DNA from: Myoxocephalus aenaeus
Taxonomy: Eukaryota > Chordata > Actinopteri > Perciformes > Cottidae
Reading direction: 5' to 3'
Assembly (NCBI GenBank): GCA_038501785.1
Contig: JBAMJR010000161.1
Span: 5,731,001 to 5,795,000 of the forward strand
Length of the DNA stretch: 64,000 bases
Shown here piece by piece: positions 27,101-39,666 of this stretch (its first letter is position 1; each line of letters begins with the position of its first letter). The position numbers and the translations under genes are program-made. The notes under the pieces were generated by a model that was not told where the DNA came from, ran no database searches, and worked only from the letters and a program-made list of their open reading frames with translations.

Positions 27101-30100
27101 AAAAGTAGTAAAAGTAAAAATAGTAATTTTGCAGAATTACACCTTTTCAGTGTGATATTATCATTAATAATATCATTGCTGATAATCAATCATGACCATG
27201 ACGTTAAAAAAGCAACTGTCTTGCCGCTAATGGCGATGAATGTGTGCAAATATGAAATATTTCGACAACAGTGATTCCAGATAAAAAAAGACCCAGGCAC
27301 AATGAAACCTGGCAGCCATTCATCTTTAGCTGATGTTCTGGCTGAGCACAGCTGGAGGGGAAAGCAGAAGGAGGAAGACGAAAAGTAGGAAGATTTTTTT
27401 CCAATGCACATTTGTCCTTGGTTCTATCAGTCAGTGCTGATCCAGCCTTTTTGTTTCCGAGCTCATTCCTCTTCTAGTCCCTCTGAAATGCTAATATGGC
27501 AACTTAGTGCGCCAGCGTCAGCCTTTCTCAGCCTTCGCCTCACGCCTCACATCATTATATCTTCTGGATGAGATCACTCTCTGTTTCTCTCTCTCTTGTT
27601 CTGTCCCAATGTCTCCTCTTGTGCACAACAGAACAGAGTTTGGTTCCGGCTTGTTTAAAATATCTACAAACTTAGGAGAAGGTCAGCGGTCATGTAAATG
27701 TTGCATCCTCCAAGACGAGGGAAGAAAACAACATCCACACACTGTTAAACACTGCTCCTCGTCACATTTCGCCAACGCAGTGACCTTTCTTTGTACCGTT
27801 CTGAAAAGAACCAATTTCAGGCACCTTTATCCGCTTTGCGTGTGGATGAAAGCTATAATTTCAGCTGTTTCTCAAAACTTTCTTTGACAGTTATTTCAGT
27901 GGTACCTGAATCCCCGGGCGGCTCACCAGAATCCGACAGAGACTACTGCCTTTAATATGAGCACATGGTGCCGACTTCTTCCTGATGCAGATGCACATAT
28001 CTTTCACATCCTCCTGACAGACAAATCAAACGTTGTCAGTCATCCACAAAAAAATTAATGTGGTGACAAATAAGAAGTTGAAAAGTATGAGTCAAAACCA
28101 ATATGCACAAAGAGGAGCGGAATCAAAGATCCGATGGGGCTGCTACCTAAACCTTACATCTGACTGGCCGAGGGACTCTCAAAATCACACTTCACGTTAT
28201 GATTACAGTGTGCCATGACTGAACTCTATCGGATCTGCTCTTTGGTTGGCTGAGTCCTTTCCTAGTATCTATTCTAATAAGCGGGAGAGTTAATCGAGAG
28301 CATAGACCAACACAGCTCCCCCCCCCTGGGAGCAGCCAAGCAGTGCTGCTGACTGTGGCACTGACAGCCAGAGAGCATTAAGCACAGGGGTACTCCCGCC
28401 CAGTGCAGGCGCTCAGTGAACCATGACGGTGTCATTTCTTTTAATAGGGCTTCTTTCTTTCTCTTTCCCTCTTTTTCTCTATTAAAGTCCGTTTCCTTTT
28501 CTCTCTTCTTCTTCAGCTATAGTTTCTTTCTCCTCCGTTGTATACTGCCAGCCGTGAACCCTTCCCAGCCGCCTATAGACTTCCTCTCCGCTAGCTCTCA
28601 CATCCTTTATTTCTTTAATCCCGGCCCTCCTCTCGCCTGTTTAGAATGCAAGACGTGGGGATGCGGTTGTTGCCGAGAACCCCAACGGCGTGTGGGGAAC
28701 TCTAATTGGTTTGCTTAACCTTCAGAGCACAATGAGCAGGCTGTAATGAAGGCTCATGATTCATGGCCAGGTAATAAAGCTGAAGAGGGCCGTTTACCCA
28801 ACACAACACACACACGCATACCTCAAGAAGCTCTGAGTAATACACAGCTGCATATGGGATTTAACACAACATCAGGAGTGTGTTGTCAGACAGGCGTATG
28901 GTCCCTAATAAAGCCCTCAGCTATTCTACTGAGAGACTATTGAAAGGCATTCCTTCTTGGCAAGTGATTTTCATCAAAAACATGCAACCAACATGGCGAC
29001 CAGGTGCAGGTAATGTGAACGCTGGATGCCAGAAAGGATAATTATCAGGCCATGTGACAGTTGATGACATAAATGTAAAGGTTTTCAGGGTCAGCGGCTC
29101 TGCTTGTGACAGACCAAAGCCACACAGGTTGCTCGCAGATTGCGGACAGAACACTCCCTCCATATGTACCGTAAATGTCTTGTCTCGCAGCTGAAAGCCA
29201 AGCTAAACTGAATACGCTATGTTCAGACAAAGGCCTTTCAGAGGAGACGGCATTTAGATCGCGCACCCTGATAAGACACAATGCACGAGAGCGAAAGGAA
29301 ACTTGTTAGCACCACAGGGCAAAGCTTCACAGAAAGCTGAATTAGCTTGTGTGTGTGTGTCTCTGTGTGTTTGTGTTGTGCATGTTTGATGAGGTTTTTT
29401 AATGAACTGGCGGACTCCTGGTGGATATTGCTGTGTCAGGGTATAGTCTGCCTTTTAAGGGCCTCTGAATAAGTTATGATATTTGAAGAGATAATGAGAT
29501 GGAGGGAAGGAGATAGAGGGCGTAAAGGAGCTGAGATCATCAGCAGAAAAGTCTTAACATAAACTGACAGCTGGAGGTTTGAGGCACTTTTCAAGGTCAA
29601 ACGGAGATATCCAGAGGAAAATACTTGCCAAGATTCTGTTTTTGTGTTAAGTTTTTGTTTATTACAGGCTTTGAAAGGCACTGGTCGGGAATGTATTGAT
29701 GTCTTCTTATCAACTTTTCTCGTTGCCATCTCCATCTAATGTTAACATATTTACATCTGACCTAACGCCGAAAGAATGTGTGCATATAACAGATTGCACA
29801 GACGGCGTGACATCAAAGCTCACTTCTATTAGCTAATGACATTATAACAGTCTGGCTGCTGTGCTTCCATCTGAGCATCAAGGCTACATTTCAAATTGAC
29901 TCCCCTTCCAGCCGGTGTGTCCACAGACACACTGCAAATCAGAGGAGCCCTGATGCTCTGGTGCACAGATGTGCTGTGTCATATAGGTGCAATGAATTAT
30001 GGTCATTGTAGTGTAACAGGCTTTCAGGGCTTGGCAGCATTAAATCTTGATAGTTTGAAAACCACATCATTGAGAACCAGACTTTATGTATCCCGGCACC

Positions 30101-31855
30101 TGCAATAAATCCAAAACAAAGGTTTACGTATTGGATTGTTAATTTAGCTCGTAATACATCCTGTGATGCATATAGTCGTCTATAAATAACCATGCCGTTG
30201 CTGGGTCAGATTTAACAGACTACCTGTTTCCACTAATCAATGCCTGTAAAAAAGAACGTAGAAGTAACCGTAGCTACATAGTGTGGTGTGATCGGAAATA
30301 CTCAAAAACATCTTTGGGCAATCGACACAAAGGTGAGATTTATGCTCTGTTTTATTATTGGGTTTTAAGTGGCTGTTGTTTGGTTTTACAAGAGACAAGA
30401 CCTCAAGGTAGAGGAACTGCTTGGTTTGGAAAAAGTATGTGTTGTTAACTTCCCCACCTGCAACAAAAAGCACTGCACAGCCGCTTCCCGAAGCATTTCT
30501 ATGGAAACCATCCAGGACTATTTCCCATGCAGTGGATTAGTTGAATGAAACAGCCCCAAACAGTTCTGGGGGCATCTGTGCTTGCTATTTTGAACCTTTT
30601 TTTAAAAACTTTTTTTAAACTATAAAAGTCATAGGAAGTTGTAGCTGGGCAGTTCTTATTTATTGCCAACACATACTCACCCCAAATGCGTCAAATAATG
30701 CAGCTAGGTCAGTGGCAATGAGCTTCAAACTATGACGCTATACGTCCCTCTCTAGCTTCATGCATCTCTACAAAGTTTAGGCTAGTTTGGTTTGTATACA
30801 ATCATGTGCATAACACGCTGAGCTGACTGTAAACAGGCAAGAGGCTGTGTGGCTGCGTGTCACAAACTGTCATAAATATCCCAATTATTCCCACATTCAA
30901 AATGTGCTGTCTACACGTGCAAAGAATGCTCTTAAAAACTTGAATAATATCGGCTTATCCCAAATGTATTTATCGGAATAAGGCCCAGTTCGGAATATCC
31001 AACCCAAATATGCTGTTTTCATGACCCATATCTTATATATTGTCATTTGGATTAATAGTGGAATATTATTGTGCATGTAAACGTATCAGTGACCGCGTGT
31101 AAATATAGGCTCGTTGAATGCATAGTGTCTTTTCAAAATCATTGTACGTCTTCCAAGGAAGTTTAGATTTGGTCAACAAAACCACTTTGTTAAGTTTAGG
31201 GAAAGCGAGGTTTGACGTTAACTTGACAGACTAGCGAGTGACGTGACAAAATGTCAACGTGTAGTTCGCACTGGACAGGAACAGCTGTCTCCTGGATGAA
31301 AGTCTGCGTATGGTTGTGTGGACTATTTTGCACTGCCACCACAATGATGACTAAAGTCAAAGTCTGTTTTCTGACTTTTTTTGCATTTTCATGGCAACTA
31401 AGTGATGACAGTAGGCCATATAATATCAAGGCCTTGAACTTGCCTCTTTGTTGGAGATGTTCCTGTCCTAGAGGAGGTATTTTATTTATTGGAGTCAATG
31501 GAATGAGTTCACGATGATGAAAAACCTGTTAAAACAAGGTTAATGTCTTGCTCACCAACAGTTTTATTTCTGGGCCTTAAGCCTCATGCAGGCCCACAAT
31601 GCCATGTTGTCATACTGATAGCATGCACCTTGCTTCTTCACAGAATTTATCACCGATTGTAAATAATCTTTTGTTGAACCCCAGGCTCCATTCTTATCCA
31701 ACACATTTCTGCCCAATTATGAGTTTCTTAGCCACGCACACAAACAACACGGGGAGAGACCAGTTGTGATGCCAGTGGTTTTTAATTGTAACCTGGTGCC
31801 TCTGAGGTAACTGGAGATTTTCCACTAAAAGAATTATTCTAATTGTAGTCATCCT
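24137..31855. other. Intergenic, no gene seen
   Basis: No coding family recognised; frames such as 27507-27887 (126 codons) have no domain or splice support. The block contains a family B repeat at 27020-27190 and decayed repeat-like sequence around 30300-30480 and 31140-31230 (words such as CACTTTGTTAAGTTTAGGG). Unique TAAT-rich stretches occur near 24590-24740 and 28700-28790. Confidence 0.5.
27020..27190. repeat. Diffuse interspersed repeat, family B copy 2
   Basis: Reads TTTATTTAAGTAAGAGTAGC, AATGTGAAAATACTTACAAAAG and AGTAAAAGTAAAAATAG in the order typical of the AAGTAAAAGTAC-type teleost repeat also seen at 7590-8045. Confidence 0.5.
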
Positions 31856-31859
31856 AGTG

Positions 31860-32108
31860 GTGCGGTGTGATCAGTCCACCACTTTGGTCCAGACTGCAAT
31901 ATATCAACAACTATTTGATGGATTGCCACAAAATTCTGTACATGTGTCCATTGTTCCCAGAAGATTAATTCTACTGATGTCGGTGATCCCCTGATTTGCC
32001 TTCTCTCACAACCAGCTGGTTGACAACTACTGGCTGAGTTGCCATAAGATTTGACAAACACTGAGACATTCATGTCACCCTCAGGACAATCTCGGAACCC
32101 ATCCACTC
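31860..32108 (+). repeat. Teleost interspersed repeat, family D (5' part)
   Basis: Contains CCACCACTTTGGTCCAGACT, CAACTATTTGATGGATTGCC and GGTGATCCCCTGA, well-known words of a high-copy teleost repeat. The later part of the same family appears at about 32490-32800, so the copy seems split by about 380 bp of other sequence or a deletion/insertion. Confidence 0.6.
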
Positions 32109-32489
32109 TTTGTCTATATTTCTGGGAAATTCATGTTTCCTTTTTTCCTGTTGTTTACATTCCGATTAGCAGCTTGAGTTGCAAGACTGGAGTTGTAAAT
32201 GAGAGACAACATGTACTGCCGGATTGTTTCAAAAATAGCTAGTTTACAATCTCCAATTAAAAGCTAAATCATCATCACACGATAGCCGGTGGGTTCCCAG
32301 AATGCATTTTGGTCAATGTGTTCCACCTCTTTTGCCCTCCACACGGACTGTTTACCTGCATTCAACTCAAGACTGCTCGAACGTGATTAGTCACAACTGC
32401 TCAGACTACAAATGTAAACCAGAACATTTTAGATGCCAAAATGTTGTCCCTTTGTTCCAATATTAAAGTAGAATATTTTGTATAGAGAT

Positions 32490-32800
32490 TACCTTGGGGA
32501 TGAATTTTAATAACTTTCTGACTTTTTATTTGGCGCCATCATCACAGCAAAAATGTTGGTTTATGACCAAATGCCTGCACAACAGATGACTTTAAATTCA
32601 GCCTCAGCTGTATTTTGTGTTTAGTGCTGATTAGCTAATGGTAGCATATACTAAACTAAAGATGGTGAACATGTTTCACGTTATGCCTGTAAAATATCAA
32701 CATGTTAGCATTGTCACTGTGAGAATGTTAGCATGCTGCATTTGGCCTCGAGCACCACAGTGCATAGGTCCAGCCGCTAGTTGTTATTACATAAGGACGT
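32490..32800 (+). repeat. Teleost interspersed repeat, family D (3' part)
   Basis: Reads GGTTTATGACCAAATGCCTG, TGTGTTTAGTGCTGATTAGC, AAGATGGTGAACATG and CAACATGTTAGCATTGTCAC, the known second half of family D. Class unassigned. Confidence 0.65.
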
Positions 32801-33032
32801 GCCTCATAATCTTGCCGAATATGAATATAGAAAAGTGTATAACTGTATAAGCCCTAGACAGAGGGGTTTCTCTCTGTGAGTTGATGTAGTTTAAGACTAT
32901 AGACACTCACAGGATTTCTCTCCCATCCAGGCCAAGTAACAATGGTGAACACAGGCCCTCTACAAGATATTTCACCAGGAAAAGACTTAACAGTGTTGGA
33001 TCTACCCCCTTCATTGTCCCCCTGGTACAGTA

Positions 33033-33302
33033 CCATAAACGTCGGGTTACAAGTCGCTCCTACGGCTGATCAGTGTCGATCAGTGTCCTCGCTTCTGCTG
33101 CTACCGGCCACTGCCGCTGCTACTGCCCGCGTCCCCTCTGCCCAAGTCGGGTGTCGAGCCTGGTCCCGCTACCTTCGGTGGTTTTCGGGGAGCTAGCGGA
33201 AGTTAGCGGGGAAGTGACGGAGCGCTAGCAGGAGCCCCAGCTGGCTACAGCGGGGAGCTGTCGGGACACCGGTAGTAGCGGCTTGTAACCCGACGTTTAC
33301 GG
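33033..33302. mobile_element. MITE with about 25-bp terminal inverted repeats and TA target site
   Basis: The left end CCATAAACGTCGGGTTACAA and the right end TTGTAACCCGACGTTTACGG are reverse complements with one mismatch, and the match extends inward (GTCGCT against AGCGGC). TA dinucleotides flank both ends, the target duplication of Tc1/mariner-type elements. The 270-bp body is strikingly GC-rich compared with its surroundings and lacks a transposase frame. Confidence 0.85.
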
Positions 33303-33304
33303 TA

Positions 33305-36300
33305 TATAAACCATTACAGGTGAGCCAGGTGTGTAGACCTGAGAGTGCTGTGTGTAGAATATCATTTATTATTATATAACATGATGTCTGGGTATCGAAG
33401 TACACATTTTTCAAATGGTTGTCTCTCACTGCCTTTTAAAGCCACTAAAGTGTGAAGGTGCCTGTTGCGGCAGCTTTAATGTTGGTCTTTGTGTTGAGAG
33501 TGTGAGACTCCAAATACCTGAGAATTCATGTTTTAAATGAATTCATGAGTTCATTCTGGATGATTGAAGCTGTGCCACATATGCCTGGGCAATTTGATAT
33601 GTTGCTCGCCGGGTGTGCTGCAAACTGCTTCTTTGTAAGTTGTTTTCATTCCCTCCTGTGAACACAACAGCAATTACTTTCAGTGGTCGGCCTTTTCACA
33701 CCTTCCATTCACTATCTTTTAGCCTGTCCATTCAGCTGTTCGGAGGAAGAAGTGGATCGTTGTGTTTAACTACAGCCATTTCCCGGTGTGAGTGCTCGAG
33801 TCATTCATCATGTAGAGCACAGGTGAACTCACCCCATGAGGGGGAAAAATAGGAACACTGACCCGAGCAAACGGATATTTTTCTTCCCAGCAATGACTGC
33901 GCTGGGAAGTTGAGAATAAGAGTGCAAATCGAGGGAGACAGAAAGAAAAAAGACATGTGACGGTTGACAGTATATGAAATGGACTGAGGTCACTGGGTCC
34001 TGGATAGGAAATGGAAAACCCTGGCATACAAGAGTGTTAGATTATCATGGCGTGATACCGTTGAGTCAAATCAAGGAGGCGACGCTGCAAAAATATTCTT
34101 CCTATTCCAAACCAGGAGTAAAAATAAGCAAGTAAAACACAAAAGACAGAGAGAAATAACAAACTCAGCGGCACCGAGAGAAAGGCTGATGGGTAGATTA
34201 CCTCTGGGTTCACCCAAGGAGCGCCTCTTGATCATGCTGTTGGTCTGGCTTAGAGGTTTTGATATGGGTAGTGACTGTTTATTGAAGCTGGCACAGGTTG
34301 TGCTCTCGGAGATGGCGGCCTCACACGAGCCACAGGAACAAGCGGCGTAGAAAAACATCCAGGGAACAGGGAGGCCATAAACCATCATCTTGGCACATAT
34401 AAAGGCTAATATAAACATGTATCTCACTCATATTTCACCTCTTTAGTGGACTCGGCTTCATACCGTAGCACATCCAAGGTATGCCAGTGTCTGTAAGAAG
34501 ATAGTGTAATGTATCTCTCTGTACCTGCTCCAGGTTACTGAGCAATTTGATGCCCAAAATGTAAGCATTCCTCCGATGATGGAGTTGGCAGCACAGCATG
34601 GCAAACCTGAGTAGGAGTCCAAGCATTCTTATTCATATCTTATGAATGCTTTCCACTGACGTGCCCACCACCTTCATGTTCTAAATTTAAACACAATAGA
34701 GCCAGAGAAACTCCCTTTGTGTAGAATATTTGATAAAATCTGCCTTTTTTTAACAAACATACCTTTTTATTCTATTTACATTGTTGTAAACCACAACCTA
34801 GCGTATGAGTTAGCTAGTCAGTATACTTCCCTTGGCTAATATGATGGTTCATATTTAAGGGGGGTATAATCCATTATTTTATATTAACATTGGAGGTGAA
34901 AGGGTCACTGCATGTAGATGAATTTACAGATAATTTATCTCTAAATTGTCCCTCTACAAAGTCTTTCAGCCTCACTCAGCAAAATGTGTGAGGTTTTCTG
35001 GGTCTGTTCCCTCACAGCTGACGCAGTGGCAGTGAAACAACTCTGATAAACACACTGTGCGCTTCAGCACCAAACAGCAGATGCTAAGTTAACAACAAGC
35101 TGGTGATCTTAGTGGAGCATTGAGCAGCTAAAGTGCCAGATATTTACCTCTGGCATTGGTGGAGACAAAAAAAACTGAGCTAAAAAGAGACTAAATATTG
35201 GTGTTGCAGTTATCGGGTGACTAGAAACACGACTAAATAATTGTTGCTCCATATCTGCTGGATGTTTAAATAGGCATGTGTTTGCTAAAACGTGTGGACA
35301 ACTTAAACAACTCAGTTATTGCAGGATTAAATACTTAAAAGCAGCAATAATGTAACTGTATATGTACGCAGACAGTTGCCTTTGTAAGTGTAATGCTGAT
35401 GAATGAATATAATGTATTCTTTGGAAAGAATTACACTCTAATTATTAACTATGTTAGCTAAGCATGAATAATGCATTTCAATCAATAAAATAAGTAATTC
35501 TGAATCAGTGGTGTGTTACTTTTGATTCTGCTGTGATCCATTAGTTGATCCATAGCATGTCTGTGATCCTCTGGGGTTTTCTCAGCTCTTCACGCTGCCA
35601 TGTGAGTGGCTCTCAGGTTCCCTGCTTTTCATTAATAAATACAATTACAGAGCAGTGTCTCTGCTGATGGTGCTGCAGTGAAACAGACAAGGTTGCTCAC
35701 AGAGGAGTACTGCTGAGCTTGAGGCAAGGCAAAGCAGGACAGCCTGTACAGCAAAACCTCACTGTTTAATAAATTGCCTTAAACACTGAAAACTTGGCAC
35801 AAGGAAAAAAAACATAATGATTTATAGGGACAGGCACTTTCAAACTTCAAGTACTAAAAGAAAGTTCAGATGTTAAATTTGTGCAATTTCACAAACAACT
35901 TTGTGTAATGTGAAATGATAACCAGACGGCTTTTCACCTCAATCCTACAGGGCAGTTTAATGACTTTCAACTCATTGTTTTGGTTTTAAGGCCAGAAGCT
36001 GCACAGTGTTCAGTCTAACGACTCTCATCGTTGTCACTTCCAGCTACAGCAGGCAGCTGTTTTCAGAGAAAAAGCTCTCGAAACCACTGTTTTGTGGAAC
36101 TTGAGCACCTATTTCCGTTTAATGCTACTAAATACTTAAACTTAATCTTTTTAGTGGAAGACACTGTACCCCTCTATATTTATTTAACAGCTTGCTTTTT
36201 TAGATTTACATTGTTACATATAAAAGCATCATTTCCATTTATAAACTATAATGCATAGCAATAATTACCCTATATATACTGTACATTGCATATGCCTGCA

Positions 36301-38860
36301 TGTGTTTCCTGCCTGTATATACACTGTTCCAATTCAATACAGACAAAAAAGCCTCCCAAAAATAATGTTAAAACAAAAACAGTCAATGAATAAGTGCAAC
36401 CTTAAAATGGTTATTGTGTACTAATCCCCCTGAGGATGCAGGGCTGCCTTGAGAATACACACAAAACAACCCTTTACATGCTAAAAAAAAAGGCCACTAA
36501 ACTGCACCAATGCTGTGTAGAATAAGAAAAATCAATTACGTTTACCCTAAGTGTTTCTACACAGAGTTCCACACAAGCAAATAGATGGAAGCAGAGAGAG
36601 CAACGTGAGGGTGTACAAAAGCAGCCCGATGCAGGGAGAGGACTCTCAGATCTTGATAGAGACTCTTCTTAAGATAGACACCCACCGCGAGAGAGAATTC
36701 ATCATTGTCTGGGGAAATGGGAGACATTGTCCAATTCACAGGAGATTTATAGGTAGGAAATCAAATGCCACAGCATATCAATTAGACAAGGTTACACCTC
36801 CGCAACTCAATGTGCAGAGGCAATAAGGTAATGTAAGGGGTGGAGAAGAGTAAAATAATTGACTGTGACAGTATTATTCTGTTAGTTATACATCATTGTA
36901 GCTCTTATGTGATTCTTTATGATTGATATTGAAGGTTTCATTGATTAATGGTTATAGGAGAATGGAGACATTTACAGACGGCACATCTTTAGTTGAGACC
37001 AAGCAGCCATCATCTTCCAACAGCTTGTAGAAGTCATGAGCCTCAGCCCACCACTCAACTCCCCATGGTAAAATATAAGAGTGCCTATTCCTCCTGCAAA
37101 ACTCTATCATCTGGCAGGGAAAGCCTCTAAATCTTGTTATAAGCTCAGAGAGGATAGAGTGGCACACCATTTATGAACGCTGTATTGAGGCCCGGGGGGA
37201 TGTTATAAGAATTATTCCTGCTTTTTTTTTCTTCCCGATGCCGGGAAAACAATCACAACAACAAAAGTGGTTTTAATTGTCACAGGCTTTACAGTTATGT
37301 TGTCGGAAACAAAGCAGCAGATACAGAGGTGACTCAGACTGGCATTGTTTGACCTTCGCCTCAAACAATGTCTGTAAACTTCTCTTTCCACAAAAATGAC
37401 AAATCATTTCCAATTTGATAAAGTAAATAGCCTCAAGCCAGTATATATACTAACCTACAAACATTTTTTTAAATCATAGAAGATGCATGTGCCTAACTAT
37501 TCCAGTCCTGAATTATCTGCCTCTCAAAGTCATTGTGCCTGCTGCTTGGAAGAAAAGCGTGGAAAACGTGCTTAGGCTGAGCCCCCAGTCACAGGCCCTA
37601 TGAGGGTTAATTTGAATGTCTTTCTCTCTCTACGATTTCACTATCTTACACTCTAACATTGGAGAAATGACTTCCAGGGAGAGAGGGAGGAAGCATGCTT
37701 AATATTGATCAACAGTCCACAGAGAAGTTATATAAAGATACATACGGAATAAGAAAATAAGATGTTCCGTAAATGTCCTTATTCACCCAATATGAAGCTC
37801 TTTAAGTTCAAGATCATCAGGACACTGGTATGCAGTGTTATTGATTTATGGTTTGGCAATGCTGCCCTTCAGTGGCAACTGACTAGCATCACTTTTTTTC
37901 TGCAGATGAATTGGAGGAATGAAACATATTGCGCTGCGGAGAAATATGGCTGTGATGCAGCGGAAGTAGGAGCAGAATCAATCCCAAGAAATATAGCAAT
38001 ACATTCTCACCATCTTAAAATAACTTAAAATAATTTCACAGTGATGAAATTCCCATATTCTGATCCCCATTTTTCTCCCTTATTTCCTTCCACAATGTCA
38101 AGTGAAAACCAGCGATGAGTCAGTGTGACAGGGTGAGCTCACATCATGAAAGAGTGTACCTCTCTGTAGGTCAAGTGCACTCAAATGTCAGGTTTTGTCC
38201 CAAAGAAATAAAGACAGATGTTTTGTGGCACTTGCCTGAAAAAAAATCTACGCTGGTGATCCATCAAGCCCCCAAGTTTCAGCCCCGCTCTGTGCACTGG
38301 TTTCATCATCACGAGGCTCAAGGACGGGCTGATCCACGGGCTACCTCTGGATCCATGCCTCAGAGATCAAAGTGTCTACATCTGAAAAGAGCTAGATTAA
38401 TTTTGGCTTTGGATGTTGAAAATCTAGAAACCGGAGTGCCACATTCAATCTTCCTAAAGCATTGTCCTCAGCTGGCTTTTTTGGTAACAGAAATGTCAAA
38501 CTATTCCCCAAGTCCAGCTGAGTGACTGCTGTTTAGAGTATTTGATGGTGTTGTACACAGAGTGGTGTTGTGCACAGAGTGGTGCTGAGCTCACTGTGAC
38601 ACTGACTCTCTTCCAGGCCCGCTGTCATACTGTTCAGCATGCCGGGGTTCAACTGCAAATAAAATGTAATAAAACATGTGTAGTCTGTTCAAGACTATGA
38701 TTTGCAATACTTTCCCACTCCTTGATGATATTATGAAATCATCACGTTCTTTTTCAATAACATTGCTGGGCAATATTTACCAGGGTTCTGAATGAAGGAC
38801 CACCACTCCATGTGACACCCACATATCAAAGCAAGGGGCCAAACAAACTACAACACATGG
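33305..38860. other. Intergenic, no gene seen
   Basis: Contains an inverted family A repeat at about 34885-35330. A minus-strand frame at 34427-34071 is discussed as a finding but is not supported as a gene. The 136-codon + frame at 38115-38525 has no family or splice context. A 17-bp tandem duplication (GTGTTGTACACAGAGTG type) occurs at 38548-38581. Confidence 0.5.
34885..35330 (-). repeat. Interspersed repeat, family A copy 3 (inverted, longest)
   Basis: Read on the minus strand it contains TGGCACTTTAGCTGCTCAATG-like and TTTGGTGCTGAAGCGCACAG-like words matching the order in copies 1 and 2, followed by a longer 3' part with CACTGCCACTGCGTCAGC. GATATTTACCTCTGGC near 35140 corresponds to the shared ATATCTG core. 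Confidence 0.45.
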
Positions 38861-38898
38861 TAAATAGCATGCCCAAAGCCTAAAACATGCATAAACAG

Positions 38899-38943
38899 TG
38901 TGCATGACATCATTAGCAGCAATGTGCATGACATCATTAGCAG
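38899..38943. repeat. 24-bp-period tandem duplication containing TGACATCA, upstream of eda
   Basis: The 21-base unit beginning TGTGCATGACATCATTAG is repeated at 38899-38919 and 38923-38943, separated by three bases. Each copy holds TGACATCA, a CRE/AP-1-like octamer of the kind bound by ATF/Jun-family factors. It lies about 410 bp upstream of the eda start codon. Confidence 0.9.
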
Positions 38944-38999
38944 ATTCACATAGCAGAAAATAAGTCATAGAAGAAGATCACTCACGAAAACGCGTTTTC

Positions 39000-39348
39000 C
39001 TGCCTCAAAGTCCCGAGTAATAATCACACAACCCAAACAGACATAAGGAGGGGAATATTCTCACTCCATCATCTCGTCGTCGCACAGGTGTTGCAGCTGC
39101 CCACTTTGGCCACTAGGTGTCGCTCAACTACTGCACCTGGCGCATCAAGCGTTCGTAATTGTCTTCGACCAATCACATAAGAAGTGGGCGGGTCTCTATT
39201 GTTACTACAGATACTCGAAGAAGTTTGCGCCGACCTGCAGCAGCTGCACCTAATGAGTCTTCACGTCAATGAATAGCCGCGGCCCGCGCGAGACGAACCA
39301 GCTGATTATGCCGAGATAAAGAGCATCTGACTCGCGCTCCTCCCGATA
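39000..39348 (+). promoter_or_regulatory. eda: eda promoter and 5' leader region, CpG-rich
   Basis: CpG density rises sharply from about 39220, with CCGCGGCCCGCGCGAGACG at about 39277-39295, and continues through exon 1, unlike the AT-rich flanks. No convincing TATA box near the start codon was seen, so a CpG-island promoter is likely. The exact start site cannot be read from sequence. Confidence 0.5.
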
Positions 39349-39666
39349 ATGGCATGCGATGGTTCACCCGCGGAGGACTTCCCGGACAAAGTGATGCCCA
39401 GAGCCGCTCCGTGCACGTGCAACAAGAAGTGCAGGAGTCGGAGCGGCAGCGTTGTCTTCCTGGGATTATTCCTGCTGTCGCTGTCTCTGCACGCTGTCAC
39501 CCTCGTCTGCTATTTGGACCTGCGGTCCGAAGTCAAAAGGGAAATTATCCTCCAGAAGCGGGATTCAATATTGACACTTGCGGGCAGTGACCCGGCTGAC
39601 ACGGCGGCGGTGCTCTCGCCTCCGCGAATGGACTCCGGCATCAGCCGCGGCGCAGAGGGTCATGAG
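39349..39666 (+). CDS. eda: eda exon 1: cytoplasmic tail and membrane anchor
   Basis: Encodes 106 residues, phase 0 at the donor (GAG/GTAAAA). Cysteines cluster before the helix (CTCNKKC). The hydrophobic segment near VVFLGLFLLSLSLHAVTLV is followed by YLDLRSEVKRE, which matches the YLELRSE region after the membrane anchor of known EDA proteins. CpG-rich throughout. Confidence 0.95.

Noticed and set aside
27507..27887. 126-codon + frame
   Set aside because: No domain or codon pattern; flanked by repeats.
38115..38525. 136-codon + frame 0.8 kb upstream of eda
   Set aside because: No recognisable domain, no splice partners, and its composition looks non-coding.
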